Both the position numbers and the translations under genes were made by a program. DNA of 45,089 nt, from the NCBI GenBank assembly GCA_910577635.1, contig CAJTNR010000016.1, positions 1-45,089 on the forward strand. The letters are read 5' to 3'. Shown piece by piece: positions 1 to 7,642 of this stretch. The notes beneath the pieces are model-generated. The model searched no databases. It was given only the letters and a program-made list of their open reading frames with translations, and was not told the DNA's origin. The DNA is from an uncultured Vampirovibrio sp. (GTDB taxonomy: Bacteria; Cyanobacteriota; Vampirovibrionia; Gastranaerophilales; Gastranaerophilaceae). The first letter of the stretch is position 1, and every line of letters starts with the position of its first letter.

Positions 1-55
1 TGTATGAGGCACACCGCCAGCGTTCGTCCTGAGCCAGGATCAAACTCTCCGTTGT
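1..55 (-). rRNA. rrs: 16S ribosomal RNA, 5' end only
   Basis: The complement of the first ~50 bases contains the universal 5' 16S segment AGAGTTTGATCCTGGCTCAG followed by GACGAACGCTGGCGG. The gene is on the minus strand and continues beyond position 1. The mature 5' end is put near position 55 by analogy with E. coli, where AGAGTTTG begins about 7 nt inside the mature RNA. Too little is present for phylogenetic placement. Confidence 0.97.
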
Positions 56-76
56 CAGAAATATATGTCTGACACT

Positions 77-88
77 CATTAAAGAGTG
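77..88 (-). promoter_or_regulatory. boxA-like antitermination element in rRNA leader
   Basis: On the minus strand the leader reads CACTCTTTAATG about 20 nt before the 16S start, close to the rrn boxA consensus TGCTCTTTAACA. It lies in a small inverted repeat (ACTC/GAGT). In known rrn operons boxA recruits NusB-NusE for antitermination. The match is short, so this is a suggestion based on sequence and position. Confidence 0.4.
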
Positions 89-390
89 ATTTGACTCGAT
101 TTGAAATGATTAAATTACAATTAATTCAATCGCACTGTCCAATTGTTGTTTCATTAAAAAAATCAACAGGTATTTGTCGTTTGTATTTAGGTATTAATTA
201 TTATTGGTTGAATAAATATTTTGTTTAACAATGAGTTTTAAAACTCCAAACTCTATATCAACTTTCAACATCATAATTAATAGATATGATATTCTATTTT
301 CAAAGTACAAGAAAAATCTTGTCTATGCAGGGGCAAAAAAAATTATCTACTTCCTGCCTTTATATTTTAGACTAACCAGCCGTTTCTTCA

Positions 391-418
391 ACTTTATCAC
401 TTTAATTTTATTTGTCAA
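391..418 (-). promoter_or_regulatory. candidate proximal rRNA promoter
   Basis: On the minus strand a perfect -35 TTGACA (418-413) is followed after 16 nt by TAAAGT (396-391), preceded by TGA, giving an extended -10. Transcription would start near 384, about 330 nt before 16S. The -10 hexamer matches only 4 of 6 positions. The whole 56-617 stretch otherwise holds no convincing gene and is read here as rRNA leader and promoter region. Confidence 0.35.
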
Positions 419-545
419 CAGTTTTTTAACAGTTTTTAAATTTTAAAAGTGAAAGTAAGTTCAATCACTTACAACATTTATAATAAAACATAAAAAATAA
501 AAATCAAGTACTTTTTTTAATAGCTCTTAATATTTTTTTACACAA

Positions 546-558
546 CCCGGCAATTATA
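546..558 (-). promoter_or_regulatory. candidate distal rRNA promoter: -10 and GC-rich discriminator
   Basis: The minus strand carries TTTGTATAAT, a perfect -10 at 558-553, immediately followed by TGCCGGG. This is a GC-rich patch in otherwise very AT-rich DNA. GC-rich discriminators after the -10 are typical of stringently controlled rRNA promoters. No good -35 lies at 16-18 nt, so the call rests on the -10, the discriminator and the position upstream of 16S. Confidence 0.35.
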
Positions 559-617
559 CAAACCAAAGGTCAAAAAGCACTGCTGTTAGTACACTTTAGT
601 CTCTTTATTTTAAAACT

Positions 618-1112
618 TTACAATTGATATTTTTCCCAATCTCTGGTAATTAAATTTTTCTTCTTAATTTTTTTTGCCTGTCCTACCCAGCTGTCTTTAG
701 TTTCCAGTCTGATTTGAAAACAAGAATAACAAGAGCGGCAATACGCTTCAACAGTGGTTGGAAAGTGCTCCTCGGGCGGGTTTTCTTCATATGCGTCAAA
801 TGCAATTTCTTCTTCGTTTCTTAAGTAAATATAATTAAAGTTAATCCTGAGTTTTGAAGGAACAAGCTCTATTTTTTTACACTTTGGGCATTTTTTTAAG
901 GTAAAATAATTTGATAGAACAAAAGCGGATCTTTCATCATACTTTCTTGATTCAAAACACAAACTAACAAGGGTAAAGTAAATATCACTTTCAAAAGACA
1001 AATTACAATAAGGGTTAACCTGTCCAATTCCTAATATATCAAAAGAAGAAGGTGAAACTTCAAGAATATTATAAGCTCTGAGTTTTGATTTAGATGATAA
1101 AAAAGAAAACAT
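618..1112 (-). CDS. Hypothetical protein with split zinc ribbon
   Basis: A 164-residue soluble protein I do not recognise. Two Cys pairs, CPKC (residues 75-78) and CRSC (125-128), separated by about 46 residues rich in Glu and aromatics, look like a four-Cys zinc-binding site. There is no signal peptide or membrane segment. A Lys-rich segment near the C-terminus (147-153) could contact nucleic acid. It lies 21 nt downstream of pheA on the same strand, so it is probably the last gene of the smpB-pheA transcript. The function is unknown; a structural zinc site is the only supported statement. Confidence 0.75.
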   Translation of the reverse strand: MFSFLSSKSKLRAYNILEVSPSSFDILGIGQVNPYCNLSFESDIYFTLVSLCFESRKYDERSAFVLSNYFTLKKCPKCKKIELVPSKLRINFNYIYLRNEEEIAFDAYEENPPEEHFPTTVEAYCRSCYSCFQIRLETKDSWVGQAKKIKKKNLITRDWEKYQL

Positions 1113-1133
1113 AATAGTTATAATAACATTTTT

Positions 1134-1949
1134 TTAAAGAATTGAATAGCTTCCTAAAAACTTGTAATAATTGCAAATATTTTTTATCTCCTCAAGCGGT
1201 TTTTCGATTTTTTCAATCCCCTTGTTAATATCAACAAAAAAATTGTATTCCCCAAAAACCCGTTTTGAAGGACGGGATTCAAGATAAACCAAATTCAAGT
1301 TATATTTATTAAAAATTTCGAGCACCCTAAGCAATGCTCCGGGCTCGTTTTTAGTATTAAAAACAATTGAAGTTCTTGTTTTTTGACCGAACTTCAAATC
1401 CGTCCTTGACGCAAGAATAAAACGCGTTTTATTGTCTTTATTATCATTAATATTTTTATCAAGAATATTTAGTTTTAAATTTTTGCCAGATTCAATCGAT
1501 CCTATTGCTCCATAAGTTTTATCTTTTTCCAATATTGATAAAACCGCACTTGCCGTTGAGTTTGAATTAATTAAATCAATGTTATTATCAAAATTATCAA
1601 GAATATACTTATGACACTGACTAAGCGCCTGCGGGTGGGATATAATGTGGGTTATATCTTCTTTTTTACCCTTTGAATACAAACAATGCTCAATTTTTAC
1701 TTCAACCTGAGCTTGGATTTTAACATTTGACACATAAAGAGAATCAATTGTTTGTCTTACTATTCCTTCAAGTGAATTTTCAATTGGCAAAACCCCAAGC
1801 GCAAGAGGGTTTTTATCCAGCAAATCAATAATTTTTGCAATTGTTGAAACGCATTCTAAGGCATATTCGCTAGATAAAATTTTTAAAAACCTCAAAGCTG
1901 CAAGTTCGCTATATGTACCTTTTGGTCCAAGGAAGTATAGTTTTTGCAT
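1134..1949 (-). CDS. pheA: Prephenate dehydratase (PheA)
   Basis: Converts prephenate to phenylpyruvate in phenylalanine synthesis in the cytoplasm. At 271 residues it is the usual size for a monofunctional enzyme without a chorismate mutase domain. The catalytic domain shows GPKGTYSE (8-15), PIENSLEG (55-62), SHPQALSQC (104-112) and the hallmark TRF (175-177). A C-terminal ACT domain follows with GALLRVL (204-210) and ESRP (224-227), the Phe-binding signature, so feedback inhibition by phenylalanine is expected from the family. Its ATG overlaps the smpB stop as TAATG, indicating translational coupling. Confidence 0.95.
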   Translation of the reverse strand: MQKLYFLGPKGTYSELAALRFLKILSSEYALECVSTIAKIIDLLDKNPLALGVLPIENSLEGIVRQTIDSLYVSNVKIQAQVEVKIEHCLYSKGKKEDITHIISHPQALSQCHKYILDNFDNNIDLINSNSTASAVLSILEKDKTYGAIGSIESGKNLKLNILDKNINDNKDNKTRFILASRTDLKFGQKTRTSIVFNTKNEPGALLRVLEIFNKYNLNLVYLESRPSKRVFGEYNFFVDINKGIEKIEKPLEEIKNICNYYKFLGSYSIL

Positions 1950-2398
1950 TATTTTGACCTCAGAATATCGCGTTCAATATCTTTCTTTTTAATTGAATCC
2001 CTTTTATCATAAAGTTTTTTACCCTTAGCCAGTGCGATTTCTAGTTTGACCCAGGAATTAGAAAAATACATTTTTACAGGAACAATTGTATATTTTTCCT
2101 GCTTTTGTTTATTTAGAATTTTCAATATCTCTTTTTTATTCAAAAGCAGCTTTCTTTCTCTTCTAGGGTCGTGGTTATTGATGTTTCCGAATTTGTATTG
2201 TGAAATATGGCAGTTGATTAAAAAAGCCTCTAGGTTATCGGTAATTTTAATATAGCTGTCTTTTAAGTTAGCACCGTTTGAGCGGATAGATTTAATTTCC
2301 GTTCCTAAAAGGCAAATCCCTGCTTCAAATCTATCGAACAAGGTAAAGTCAAAACTTGCTTTTTTGTTAGATGATATCAATTTTTCATTATTTTTCAT
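1949..2398 (-). CDS. smpB: SsrA-binding protein SmpB
   Basis: Partner of tmRNA in trans-translation: it binds the tRNA-like domain and delivers tmRNA to stalled ribosomes. At 149 residues it is the normal size. Family features are the N-terminal NKKASFDF segment, FEAGI and GTEIKSIR in the OB-fold, and the basic C-terminal tail with GKKLYDKR and a Lys/Arg-rich helix that enters the mRNA channel. It heads a minus-strand cluster with pheA. No tmRNA gene (ssrA) is seen in this window. Confidence 0.95.
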   Translation of the reverse strand: MKNNEKLISSNKKASFDFTLFDRFEAGICLLGTEIKSIRSNGANLKDSYIKITDNLEAFLINCHISQYKFGNINNHDPRRERKLLLNKKEILKILNKQKQEKYTIVPVKMYFSNSWVKLEIALAKGKKLYDKRDSIKKKDIERDILRSK

Positions 2399-2428
2399 AT
2401 GAATAGTATATATTAAAAAAATAAATTG

Positions 2429-2745
2429 TTAAATTCTAGTTTTTTTAAGAATTGATATTAGTTCGTTTATTTTATCTTTTGCACTATCAGGAAGGGATTT
2501 TATATTCTCAAATAATTCTATATCCTTTAAACAAAACCGAAAAAATAGTTAGGTTCAACTTTTAAAGTTTCGATAATCTTGCAAAAAGTTCTAAAGGAAG
2601 AAAAGCTTTTGCCTTTTTCAATTCTTCCTAAGTTCCTCGGGTCGATTTCAATAAAAGAGCACAATTTATCCTGGGTAAAATTCTTTTTTTCTCATTCTTT
2701 TTTAATTAAAGCACCGAGTATTTCTTTTTTAGTATTGTCATCCAT
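2429..2745 (-). pseudogene. Broken XRE-family helix-turn-helix regulator
   Basis: Reading from an ATG at 2745 gives an XRE-type domain: NFTQDKLCSFIEIDPRNLGR, then IEKGKSF. It is interrupted by an in-frame TGA at codon 18 and by a -1 frameshift near 2545, in or next to a run of six T/A. After the shift the frame continues as KDIELFENIKSLPDSAKDK and ends at TAA 2429. The reassembled product of about 106 residues resembles the intact XRE protein at 20934-21251 (105 residues). Two independent lesions make decay more likely than a single sequencing error. TGA recoding is unlikely because nearby genes use standard stops. Confidence 0.75.
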
Positions 2746-2893
2746 TTTTTAATGATATATATTCCTGCTATAAATTGTAAAGATAAATTGATTACATGCT
2801 CATATTTACATTACTATAATTGTATGGTTTAATTCTTTTATTGGTATTACTTTTCCTCATTCTCACCAAGCCTGTTTTGAATGTTAAAAAATT

Positions 2894-3904
2894 TTACAAA
2901 TTTTTATTGTAGAACTCAACAATTCTATCAAAAGGAATTTTTTCAAGATTATCGTATAAATCTGTATGATTAGCTCCTTCAATAATCAAAAGTTCTTTAT
3001 TATCCCCTTTTAGTTTTTTATAAGCATCAAGTGAAAAATACTTGCTATGGGCTTTATCGCCATGGATCATTAATACTGCCGATTTAATCTCCTGACTATA
3101 GCTTAAAAGCAATGAATTAATAAAAGATAAAGAAGAAGTTAAGTTCCAATTACCATTAGAGTTAATGGAGCGGGGATGAAAACCACGGTTAGTTTTATAA
3201 TAATTCCAATAATCAACTATAAACTGCTCTTCTTTACCTGTAAGCTTATCAGGAAGCCCTTGCGCTTTTTTATATGAGTTTGATTTATAGTCCAATGTTC
3301 TTTGATTGTTCAATTCCTGTTTTAGTTTGTATCTATCTTCTTCCTTCATTGAATCAAAGTATCCATATGCATTAACCCTATTCATATCATACATAGTGGA
3401 TGTAATCGTTGCTTTAATTCTTGTATCAATTGAAGCGGCATTAAGTGCAAAACCTCCAAAACCGCAAATTCCTAAAATTCCAATTCTATCTTTATCAACA
3501 CTCTTATCATTGGACAAAAAATCAACAGCAGCGCTGAAATCTTCTGTATTAATATCAGGACTTGCAACATCCCTTGGAGTTCCTTTGCTTTCTCCTGTGA
3601 ACGATGGATCAAAAGCAAGAGTTATAAACCCGCGCTGCGCTAGTGTTTGAGCGTATAGACCGCTTGCTTGTTCTTTAACTGCTCCAAAAGGACCTGAGAT
3701 TGCAATTGCTGGAAGTTTTTCTTTTGTTTTTATTTTAGGGGTGTATAAATCACCGCTGAGTTCAATTCCAAAACGATTTTTAAAAGTTACTTTTTTTATT
3801 GTAACATTTTCGTTTTCAGGGAAAGTTTTATCCCAATCTTTTGCTTCTAACATTATATTTCCTCCAAAAATTAGTGTTAATAATAGAACCAATATTTTTT
3901 TCAT
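2894..3904 (-). CDS. Exported alpha/beta hydrolase, dienelactone-hydrolase-like
   Basis: A 336-residue alpha/beta hydrolase with an N-terminal hydrophobic stretch (residues 2-18) that looks like a signal peptide or anchor. The nucleophile elbow is GICGFGG (145-151), with Cys147 where most family members have Ser. The likely acid is Asp283 (HGDKAHS) and the likely base His313 (GANHTDLY). A Cys nucleophile is known in dienelactone hydrolases and appears in YcjY-like proteins. The substrate is unknown. It overlaps the upstream hydrolase by 4 nt, so the two are translated together, and the pair is divergent from a LysR regulator that probably controls them. Confidence 0.85.
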   Translation of the reverse strand: MKKILVLLLTLIFGGNIMLEAKDWDKTFPENENVTIKKVTFKNRFGIELSGDLYTPKIKTKEKLPAIAISGPFGAVKEQASGLYAQTLAQRGFITLAFDPSFTGESKGTPRDVASPDINTEDFSAAVDFLSNDKSVDKDRIGILGICGFGGFALNAASIDTRIKATITSTMYDMNRVNAYGYFDSMKEEDRYKLKQELNNQRTLDYKSNSYKKAQGLPDKLTGKEEQFIVDYWNYYKTNRGFHPRSINSNGNWNLTSSLSFINSLLLSYSQEIKSAVLMIHGDKAHSKYFSLDAYKKLKGDNKELLIIEGANHTDLYDNLEKIPFDRIVEFYNKNL

Positions 3905-4755
3905 AATTTTTCCTTAATTATTTCCAGTATCACTTGAGCGTATTGATCGTGTTTATTGTAGAAGATGTGACTAGCATTTTCAATTGTAATAATATCATTT
4001 TTATACCTGCAATAAGAATTGATTTTTTCTAAAAACCCCCTGGGGTCGTTTTCAGTCAAACTATCAAGTTCTCCAATTACAAAAGTGCCTTTAATTCTAA
4101 TAGATGCTAAAGACCTTATTTCTCCAACTCCGCTTATAACAGGACAATTTTTTAAGTTATCGGCATTGTAAAAATCAAGAGCAGCTCTAGCACTGATTGG
4201 AGAAAAGCCTCCGAATAAATAGGGCAGAATATCGTTTTGTCTATTTTTAGCTTTAAATTCCCTTGCTTTTTCAATGCACTTATTAATATCAGGCATAACA
4301 TTAAACCAATGAACCAAATCCACAGGAGAGCTTACAATAAAGTAGTCAACAAAGTCATCTTTAGTATTTGCAAGATAATGTATAATTTTATTAGAACCAA
4401 GAGAATGACCCGCAAGAACAATTTTTTTATAACCCAGGTTTTTTGCATAGTTTACATAGCTATCGACATCATCAAAGACTTTATCAAATTCATCAAATAT
4501 TACACCTGTGGTTTTTTGTTTTTTAGCTTTCTTATCACTATAGGAAAAGCAGGAAAAAGCATCCATGGTATGACCAATAATAGTTGAAATATTATTATTC
4601 AATAAAAGCCTGCCTGTTTGATAAAGAAGATCGTTTTGAAATAAATTGGAACAGATTCCTGATATTAAAACTAATACTGTATCTTTAGAATTGGAGTCAA
4701 AAATTGCTCCTTTAAGTTCAAGATTCCTTTTTGTTGCAACTCTTATTAAATCCAT
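3901..4755 (-). CDS. Cytoplasmic alpha/beta hydrolase
   Basis: A 284-residue alpha/beta fold hydrolase without a signal peptide. The nucleophile motif is GHSLG (116-120, Ser118), with probable Asp231 (GELDSLTE) and His263 (ASHIF) completing the triad. The family includes esterases and lipases of many substrates (DUF1749-like), so no specific reaction is assigned. It is the first gene of a two-gene operon whose second member (2894-3904) appears exported, so the pair may act on one substrate on both sides of the membrane. The start is 98 nt from the divergent LysR gene. Confidence 0.85.
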   Translation of the reverse strand: MDLIRVATKRNLELKGAIFDSNSKDTVLVLISGICSNLFQNDLLYQTGRLLLNNNISTIIGHTMDAFSCFSYSDKKAKKQKTTGVIFDEFDKVFDDVDSYVNYAKNLGYKKIVLAGHSLGSNKIIHYLANTKDDFVDYFIVSSPVDLVHWFNVMPDINKCIEKAREFKAKNRQNDILPYLFGGFSPISARAALDFYNADNLKNCPVISGVGEIRSLASIRIKGTFVIGELDSLTENDPRGFLEKINSYCRYKNDIITIENASHIFYNKHDQYAQVILEIIKEKL

Positions 4756-4829
4756 TATTGTCCTTTCTTTTATATTTTTATTATTATCGATTTTTTAAAA
4801 ATAGCAAATACTTATTTTTTATGTTATTA

Positions 4830-4848
4830 TATGCCTAAAAGGTATAAT
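4830..4848 (+). promoter_or_regulatory. LysR-type operator overlapping -10 box
   Basis: TATGCCT-AAA-AGGTATA is an imperfect palindrome with 7-nt arms and one mismatch, in the divergent gap between lysR and the hydrolase operon. It resembles the T-N11-A half-site pattern of LysR regulators. The right arm merges into TATAAT (4843-4848), a -10 ending 6 nt before the lysR ATG. Binding here would block lysR transcription, so autorepression is inferred. Confidence 0.5.
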
Positions 4849-4853
4849 AAAAA

Positions 4854-5753
4854 ATGGAAATTAGAGTTCTAAGGTATTATCTTGCTGTAGTTCAGCAAGG
4901 ATCAATTGTAAAAGCTGCAAATTACCTTCACTTGACCCAGCCCACCCTTAGCCGTCAATTGCAGGATTTAGAGCGTGAATTGAATCAAAAGCTTTTAATC
5001 AGGGGCAAAAGAAAAGTGAGCTTAACCCCTGAAGGGGAACTGTTTAAAAAAAGAGCGCAGGAAATTATCCAGCTGGTTGATAAAACGAAAAATGAGCTTA
5101 GCTCATCAATTGATAATATAAAAGGCGATATTTTTATTGGAAGCGGGGAATCAAAAACCATGGAATATATTGCTAAAGTCATAAAAGAAATAAGAATCGA
5201 ATACCCGGATATCAAATTTCACATTTATTCAGGAAATGCTGAGGATGTTACAGAAAAACTCGATAAAGGACTGCTGGATTTTGGAATCCTAATCCAGCCT
5301 GTTGATATTTACAAGTATGATTATCTAAAACTCCCTAAAAAAGACAGGTGGGGAGTTGTTCTTAGAAAAGACAGTGCTTTAGCAAAAAAACCATACATTA
5401 AACTTGAAGATTTAAAAGGATTGCCTTTATTGAATTCAAGACAGGCAATGAGAAAAACTTTTGCAAAAAACGAGTTTATTGACTGGTTTCAAGGAGAATT
5501 TGACAACCTTAATACCGCAGCAACCTTTAATCTTGTCTATAACGCAGCAATAATGGTAAAAGCAGGAATTGGATATGCAATAACTCTTGATAAGCTGGTT
5601 GATACATCCCTTGATAGTGAATTGTGCTTCAAGCCCTTGTATCCAAAACTTGAATCAGCGCTTGATATTGTCTGGAAGAAAAACCAGGTATTTTCAAGCG
5701 CAGCGAAGCTTTTTCTTAATAAACTCAGAGAAAATATTATAAATAAAAAATAA
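4854..5753 (+). CDS. LysR-family transcriptional regulator
   Basis: At 299 residues it is the normal length for a LysR protein. The N-terminal winged helix-turn-helix (1-60) includes GSIVKAANYLHLTQPTLSRQ, followed by the usual linker and a periplasmic-binding-protein-like effector domain (about 90-295). It is divergent from the two alpha/beta hydrolases, the classic arrangement in which a LysR protein controls its neighbours and itself. The ATG at 4854 has no well-spaced Shine-Dalgarno; the TATAAT at 4843-4848 suggests a leaderless transcript. The effector is unknown. Confidence 0.93.
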   Translation: MEIRVLRYYLAVVQQGSIVKAANYLHLTQPTLSRQLQDLERELNQKLLIRGKRKVSLTPEGELFKKRAQEIIQLVDKTKNELSSSIDNIKGDIFIGSGESKTMEYIAKVIKEIRIEYPDIKFHIYSGNAEDVTEKLDKGLLDFGILIQPVDIYKYDYLKLPKKDRWGVVLRKDSALAKKPYIKLEDLKGLPLLNSRQAMRKTFAKNEFIDWFQGEFDNLNTAATFNLVYNAAIMVKAGIGYAITLDKLVDTSLDSELCFKPLYPKLESALDIVWKKNQVFSSAAKLFLNKLRENIINKK

Positions 5754-5805
5754 TAGTTGACTTTAACAAATTATTTTATTTGACAAATTATTCGAAAATT
5801 TTTGA

Positions 5806-6083
5806 AAGTTTATTGTTAACTACAATCCCTTAAAGGATAAACTATGGATAGCAGAGCATAAAAACAATATAATAGGGTGCATAGGAATTGTCAAAAGAGA
5901 GGAAAAAGCGCAGCTTCGCTGGTTTTTACTCCACTCTGATTATAGAGGAATTAGACTTTGCAAAAAACTTCTTAACAGCGCAATTAAACACTCAAAAAAG
6001 CAGGGTTTATAGAAACTGCAAAAAAGAAAAACGACTCCTGGAGGAAAGATCTTGTTGAAGCAGAACTTCAAATGCAATTATAG
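5806..6083 (+). pseudogene. Decayed GNAT-family acetyltransferase
   Basis: The frame from 5806 reads KDKLWIAEHKNNIIGCIGIV, then AQLRWFLLHSDYRG. These are typical of the GNAT fold, including the acetyl-CoA loop region (RGIRLCKKLL). It stops at a TAG after KKQGL. A second frame supplies KAGFIETAKKK and NDSWRKDLVEAELQMQL, the usual C-terminus. The segment between (normally about 20 residues before the KAGF motif) is missing, as if an internal deletion occurred at the A-rich run near 5995-6002. No N-terminus or start codon remains. Homologues often carry an N-terminal MarR domain; none is seen here. Confidence 0.75.
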
Positions 6084-6135
6084 GAGTGCTGATAATTCAG
6101 CCGATAAAGAATAAAACTTAAAAAAAATAAAAAGT

Positions 6136-6405
6136 TTATACATTCGATGATTTTTTTGCAATGTAGTGCTCAAGACAAACTGCCAATTGATCAGGACAGC
6201 TTGTGGGTTTTGCCCCGCAGGTAATTCCTTTTAGTTTTTTTATAATTGTATTAATATTTTCCCCTAAAACAAGACTTTTAATTCCCTTAAGGTTTCCATC
6301 GCAGCCGCCGAAAAAATCGATATTTTTAATTGTGTCATTTTCAATTTCAACTCTTATATACTTAGAACAAGTCCCTTTAGTTTCATATTCAATAATATTT
6401 TTCAT
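6136..6405 (-). CDS. TSCPD-domain protein
   Basis: An 89-residue protein with the TSCPD family signature: Cys13, GGCDGN (33-38), CGAKPTSCPDQLA (63-75). The conserved Cys residues suggest metal or cofactor binding. The same domain occurs at the C-terminus of some vitamin-B12-dependent ribonucleotide reductases and as short stand-alone proteins (TIGR03905-like). The stand-alone function is not known. It is divergent from pgeF with only 32 nt between starts. Confidence 0.85.
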   Translation of the reverse strand: MKNIIEYETKGTCSKYIRVEIENDTIKNIDFFGGCDGNLKGIKSLVLGENINTIIKKLKGITCGAKPTSCPDQLAVCLEHYIAKKSSNV

Positions 6406-6425
6406 TAAAATCCTCTTTTCTTTGG

Positions 6426-6431
6426 TATAAT
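6426..6431 (+). promoter_or_regulatory. Extended -10 promoter for pgeF (leaderless)
   Basis: TGGTATAAT forms a perfect -10 (6426-6431) with an upstream TG. It ends 7 nt before the ATG, so transcription should begin at or next to the start codon. There is no Shine-Dalgarno. No convincing -35 is visible at 16-18 nt. Confidence 0.5.
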
Positions 6432-6437
6432 AATATT

Positions 6438-7121
6438 ATGTTCAAAGAAAAGAAAATATTCAACAAAAAAATTTATTATTCAACTTTAATTCCTGTCCCT
6501 CATTTTTTTACAACAAGGGATTTAATTATTAAGGATAATAAAAAATTGGTTTGTGATTATTTAAATATTCAAGAAAAAAACTTGATTTGTCCTAATCAAA
6601 CCCATAGCGATAATATTCAAATTGTTGATGATAGAAGAGATTATCCTAATTGTGATTCTTTAGTTTTGACTCAAAAAAACCTGGCAATTTATCTAAACTT
6701 TGCCGATTGTACTCCTTTAGTTTTTTATGATTCTAAGAATAATATTTGCGCTATAGCCCATGCCGGCTGGAGAGGAACGGCTCAAAGAATCGGACCTAAA
6801 ACAGTTTCTGTTCTTGTTGAACAACTAGGATCCAATGTTCAAGATATCAAAGCGTTAATTGGTCCCTGCATTGGTTTTTCAAGCTTTGAAACAAGTATAG
6901 AAGCACTTGAAGCACTAAAAGCAACAATAACTAATCCAAAAGGACTTTTTAAGGATAAATTTGCCGATCTAAAAGGAATTAATAAAAGACAACTAGAAGA
7001 ACTCGGTATTAAGACAATTGATATTTGTCCTTATTGCACTGTTTTAGATAATGATAAGTTTTTTTCATATAGAAAAGAAAACAAAACCAAAAACCGCCAT
7101 AGCGCGCTTATTTGTCTATAA
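6438..7121 (+). CDS. pgeF: PgeF/YfiH-type multicopper-oxidase-like protein
   Basis: A 227-residue member of the YfiH/LACC1 family. The metal/catalytic site residues are visible: His56 (NQTHSDN), Cys91 (ADCTPLV) and His108 (HAGWRGTA). Members have purine nucleoside phosphorylase or adenosine deaminase activity in vitro; in E. coli PgeF edits peptidoglycan precursors by preventing misincorporation of Ser. Which role applies here cannot be told from sequence. It appears to be a single-gene transcript ending at the hairpin 7125-7153. Confidence 0.92.
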   Translation: MFKEKKIFNKKIYYSTLIPVPHFFTTRDLIIKDNKKLVCDYLNIQEKNLICPNQTHSDNIQIVDDRRDYPNCDSLVLTQKNLAIYLNFADCTPLVFYDSKNNICAIAHAGWRGTAQRIGPKTVSVLVEQLGSNVQDIKALIGPCIGFSSFETSIEALEALKATITNPKGLFKDKFADLKGINKRQLEELGIKTIDICPYCTVLDNDKFFSYRKENKTKNRHSALICL

Positions 7122-7124
7122 TAA

Positions 7125-7153
7125 AAAAGACCTTTATTTTAAAAAGGTCTTAT
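7125..7153. terminator. Bidirectional terminator between pgeF and 7175-7642 gene
   Basis: AAGACCTTT (7127-7135) pairs perfectly with AAAGGTCTT (7143-7151) around a 7-nt AT loop. It is flanked by an A run on the left, which becomes a U tract for the minus strand. It sits between convergent genes. Confidence 0.8.
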
Positions 7154-7174
7154 AACTAATACAAGAAAGGATTA

Positions 7175-7642
7175 TTACTTGGATTTGCCCTCTTTTTCAT
7201 CCGTAGCATGCCCGCTTGAAAACGGGTTGTATCCGTTTTCTTTAGAGCTGTCTGTAATATTGGACAGATTTATAGAATTATCACTTTTTTTAAGAACTTT
7301 AGGTGCGATAAGTTCTCCTTGATTTATCGATTGGGTTAGCTCAACGTTTTTTTGAACTGTCCTAGGATTGTAGAGATTGATTGCAGCGCTGGAGTTTAGC
7401 TTCTGAACATCAATCGCTTGAATATACAATCCTTTTTGAGTGAGCGCAATTTGTTTTTGAAGTTCAGGTTGAATTCTTGAGGAATAAAGGTCTATTCCTA
7501 AGTTTGCTCTATTAAATTTTGAATAATCAATAGTTTCAATTGAAGGTTCTTTTTTAGATAGAATATCCCTTGCAACTTCATTGACACTGTGAATATCAAT
7601 ACCTTTAATAGAATATAATGCTCTATTTGCACTAAGCCCCAT
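7175..7642 (-). CDS. Hypothetical protein with internal duplication
   Basis: A 155-residue protein with no recognised domain, signal peptide or membrane segment. Two imperfect copies of one unit are visible: IDLYSSRIQPELQKQIALTQ (from about residue 50) and INLYNPRTVQKNVELTQ (from about residue 89), each followed by a Gly-x-Leu/Glu turn and a hydrophobic strand. The C-terminus is polar and probably disordered. The Shine-Dalgarno AGAAGG lies 6 nt before the ATG. This ribosome-binding region is perfectly complementary to an arm of the pyr leader hairpin 200 nt away (see findings). The N-terminus MGLSA resembles MGL-starting coiled-coil proteins such as 32768-33091. Confidence 0.75.
   Translation of the reverse strand: MGLSANRALYSIKGIDIHSVNEVARDILSKKEPSIETIDYSKFNRANLGIDLYSSRIQPELQKQIALTQKGLYIQAIDVQKLNSSAAINLYNPRTVQKNVELTQSINQGELIAPKVLKKSDNSINLSNITDSSKENGYNPFSSGHATDEKEGKSK

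Noticed and set aside
231..446. 71-residue plus-strand open frame upstream of 16S
   Set aside because: It lies in the rRNA leader antisense to the transcript, has no ribosome-binding site and reads as AT-rich low-complexity sequence (Phe/Ile/Asn).
2692..2694. In-frame TGA read as a sense codon (alternative genetic code)
   Set aside because: The same gene also has a frameshift, and intact genes in the window show no internal TGA, so decay explains it.
4237..4587. 116-residue plus-strand open frame inside the hydrolase gene
   Set aside because: Antisense shadow of a gene with a clear alpha/beta-hydrolase motif set; no ribosome-binding site.
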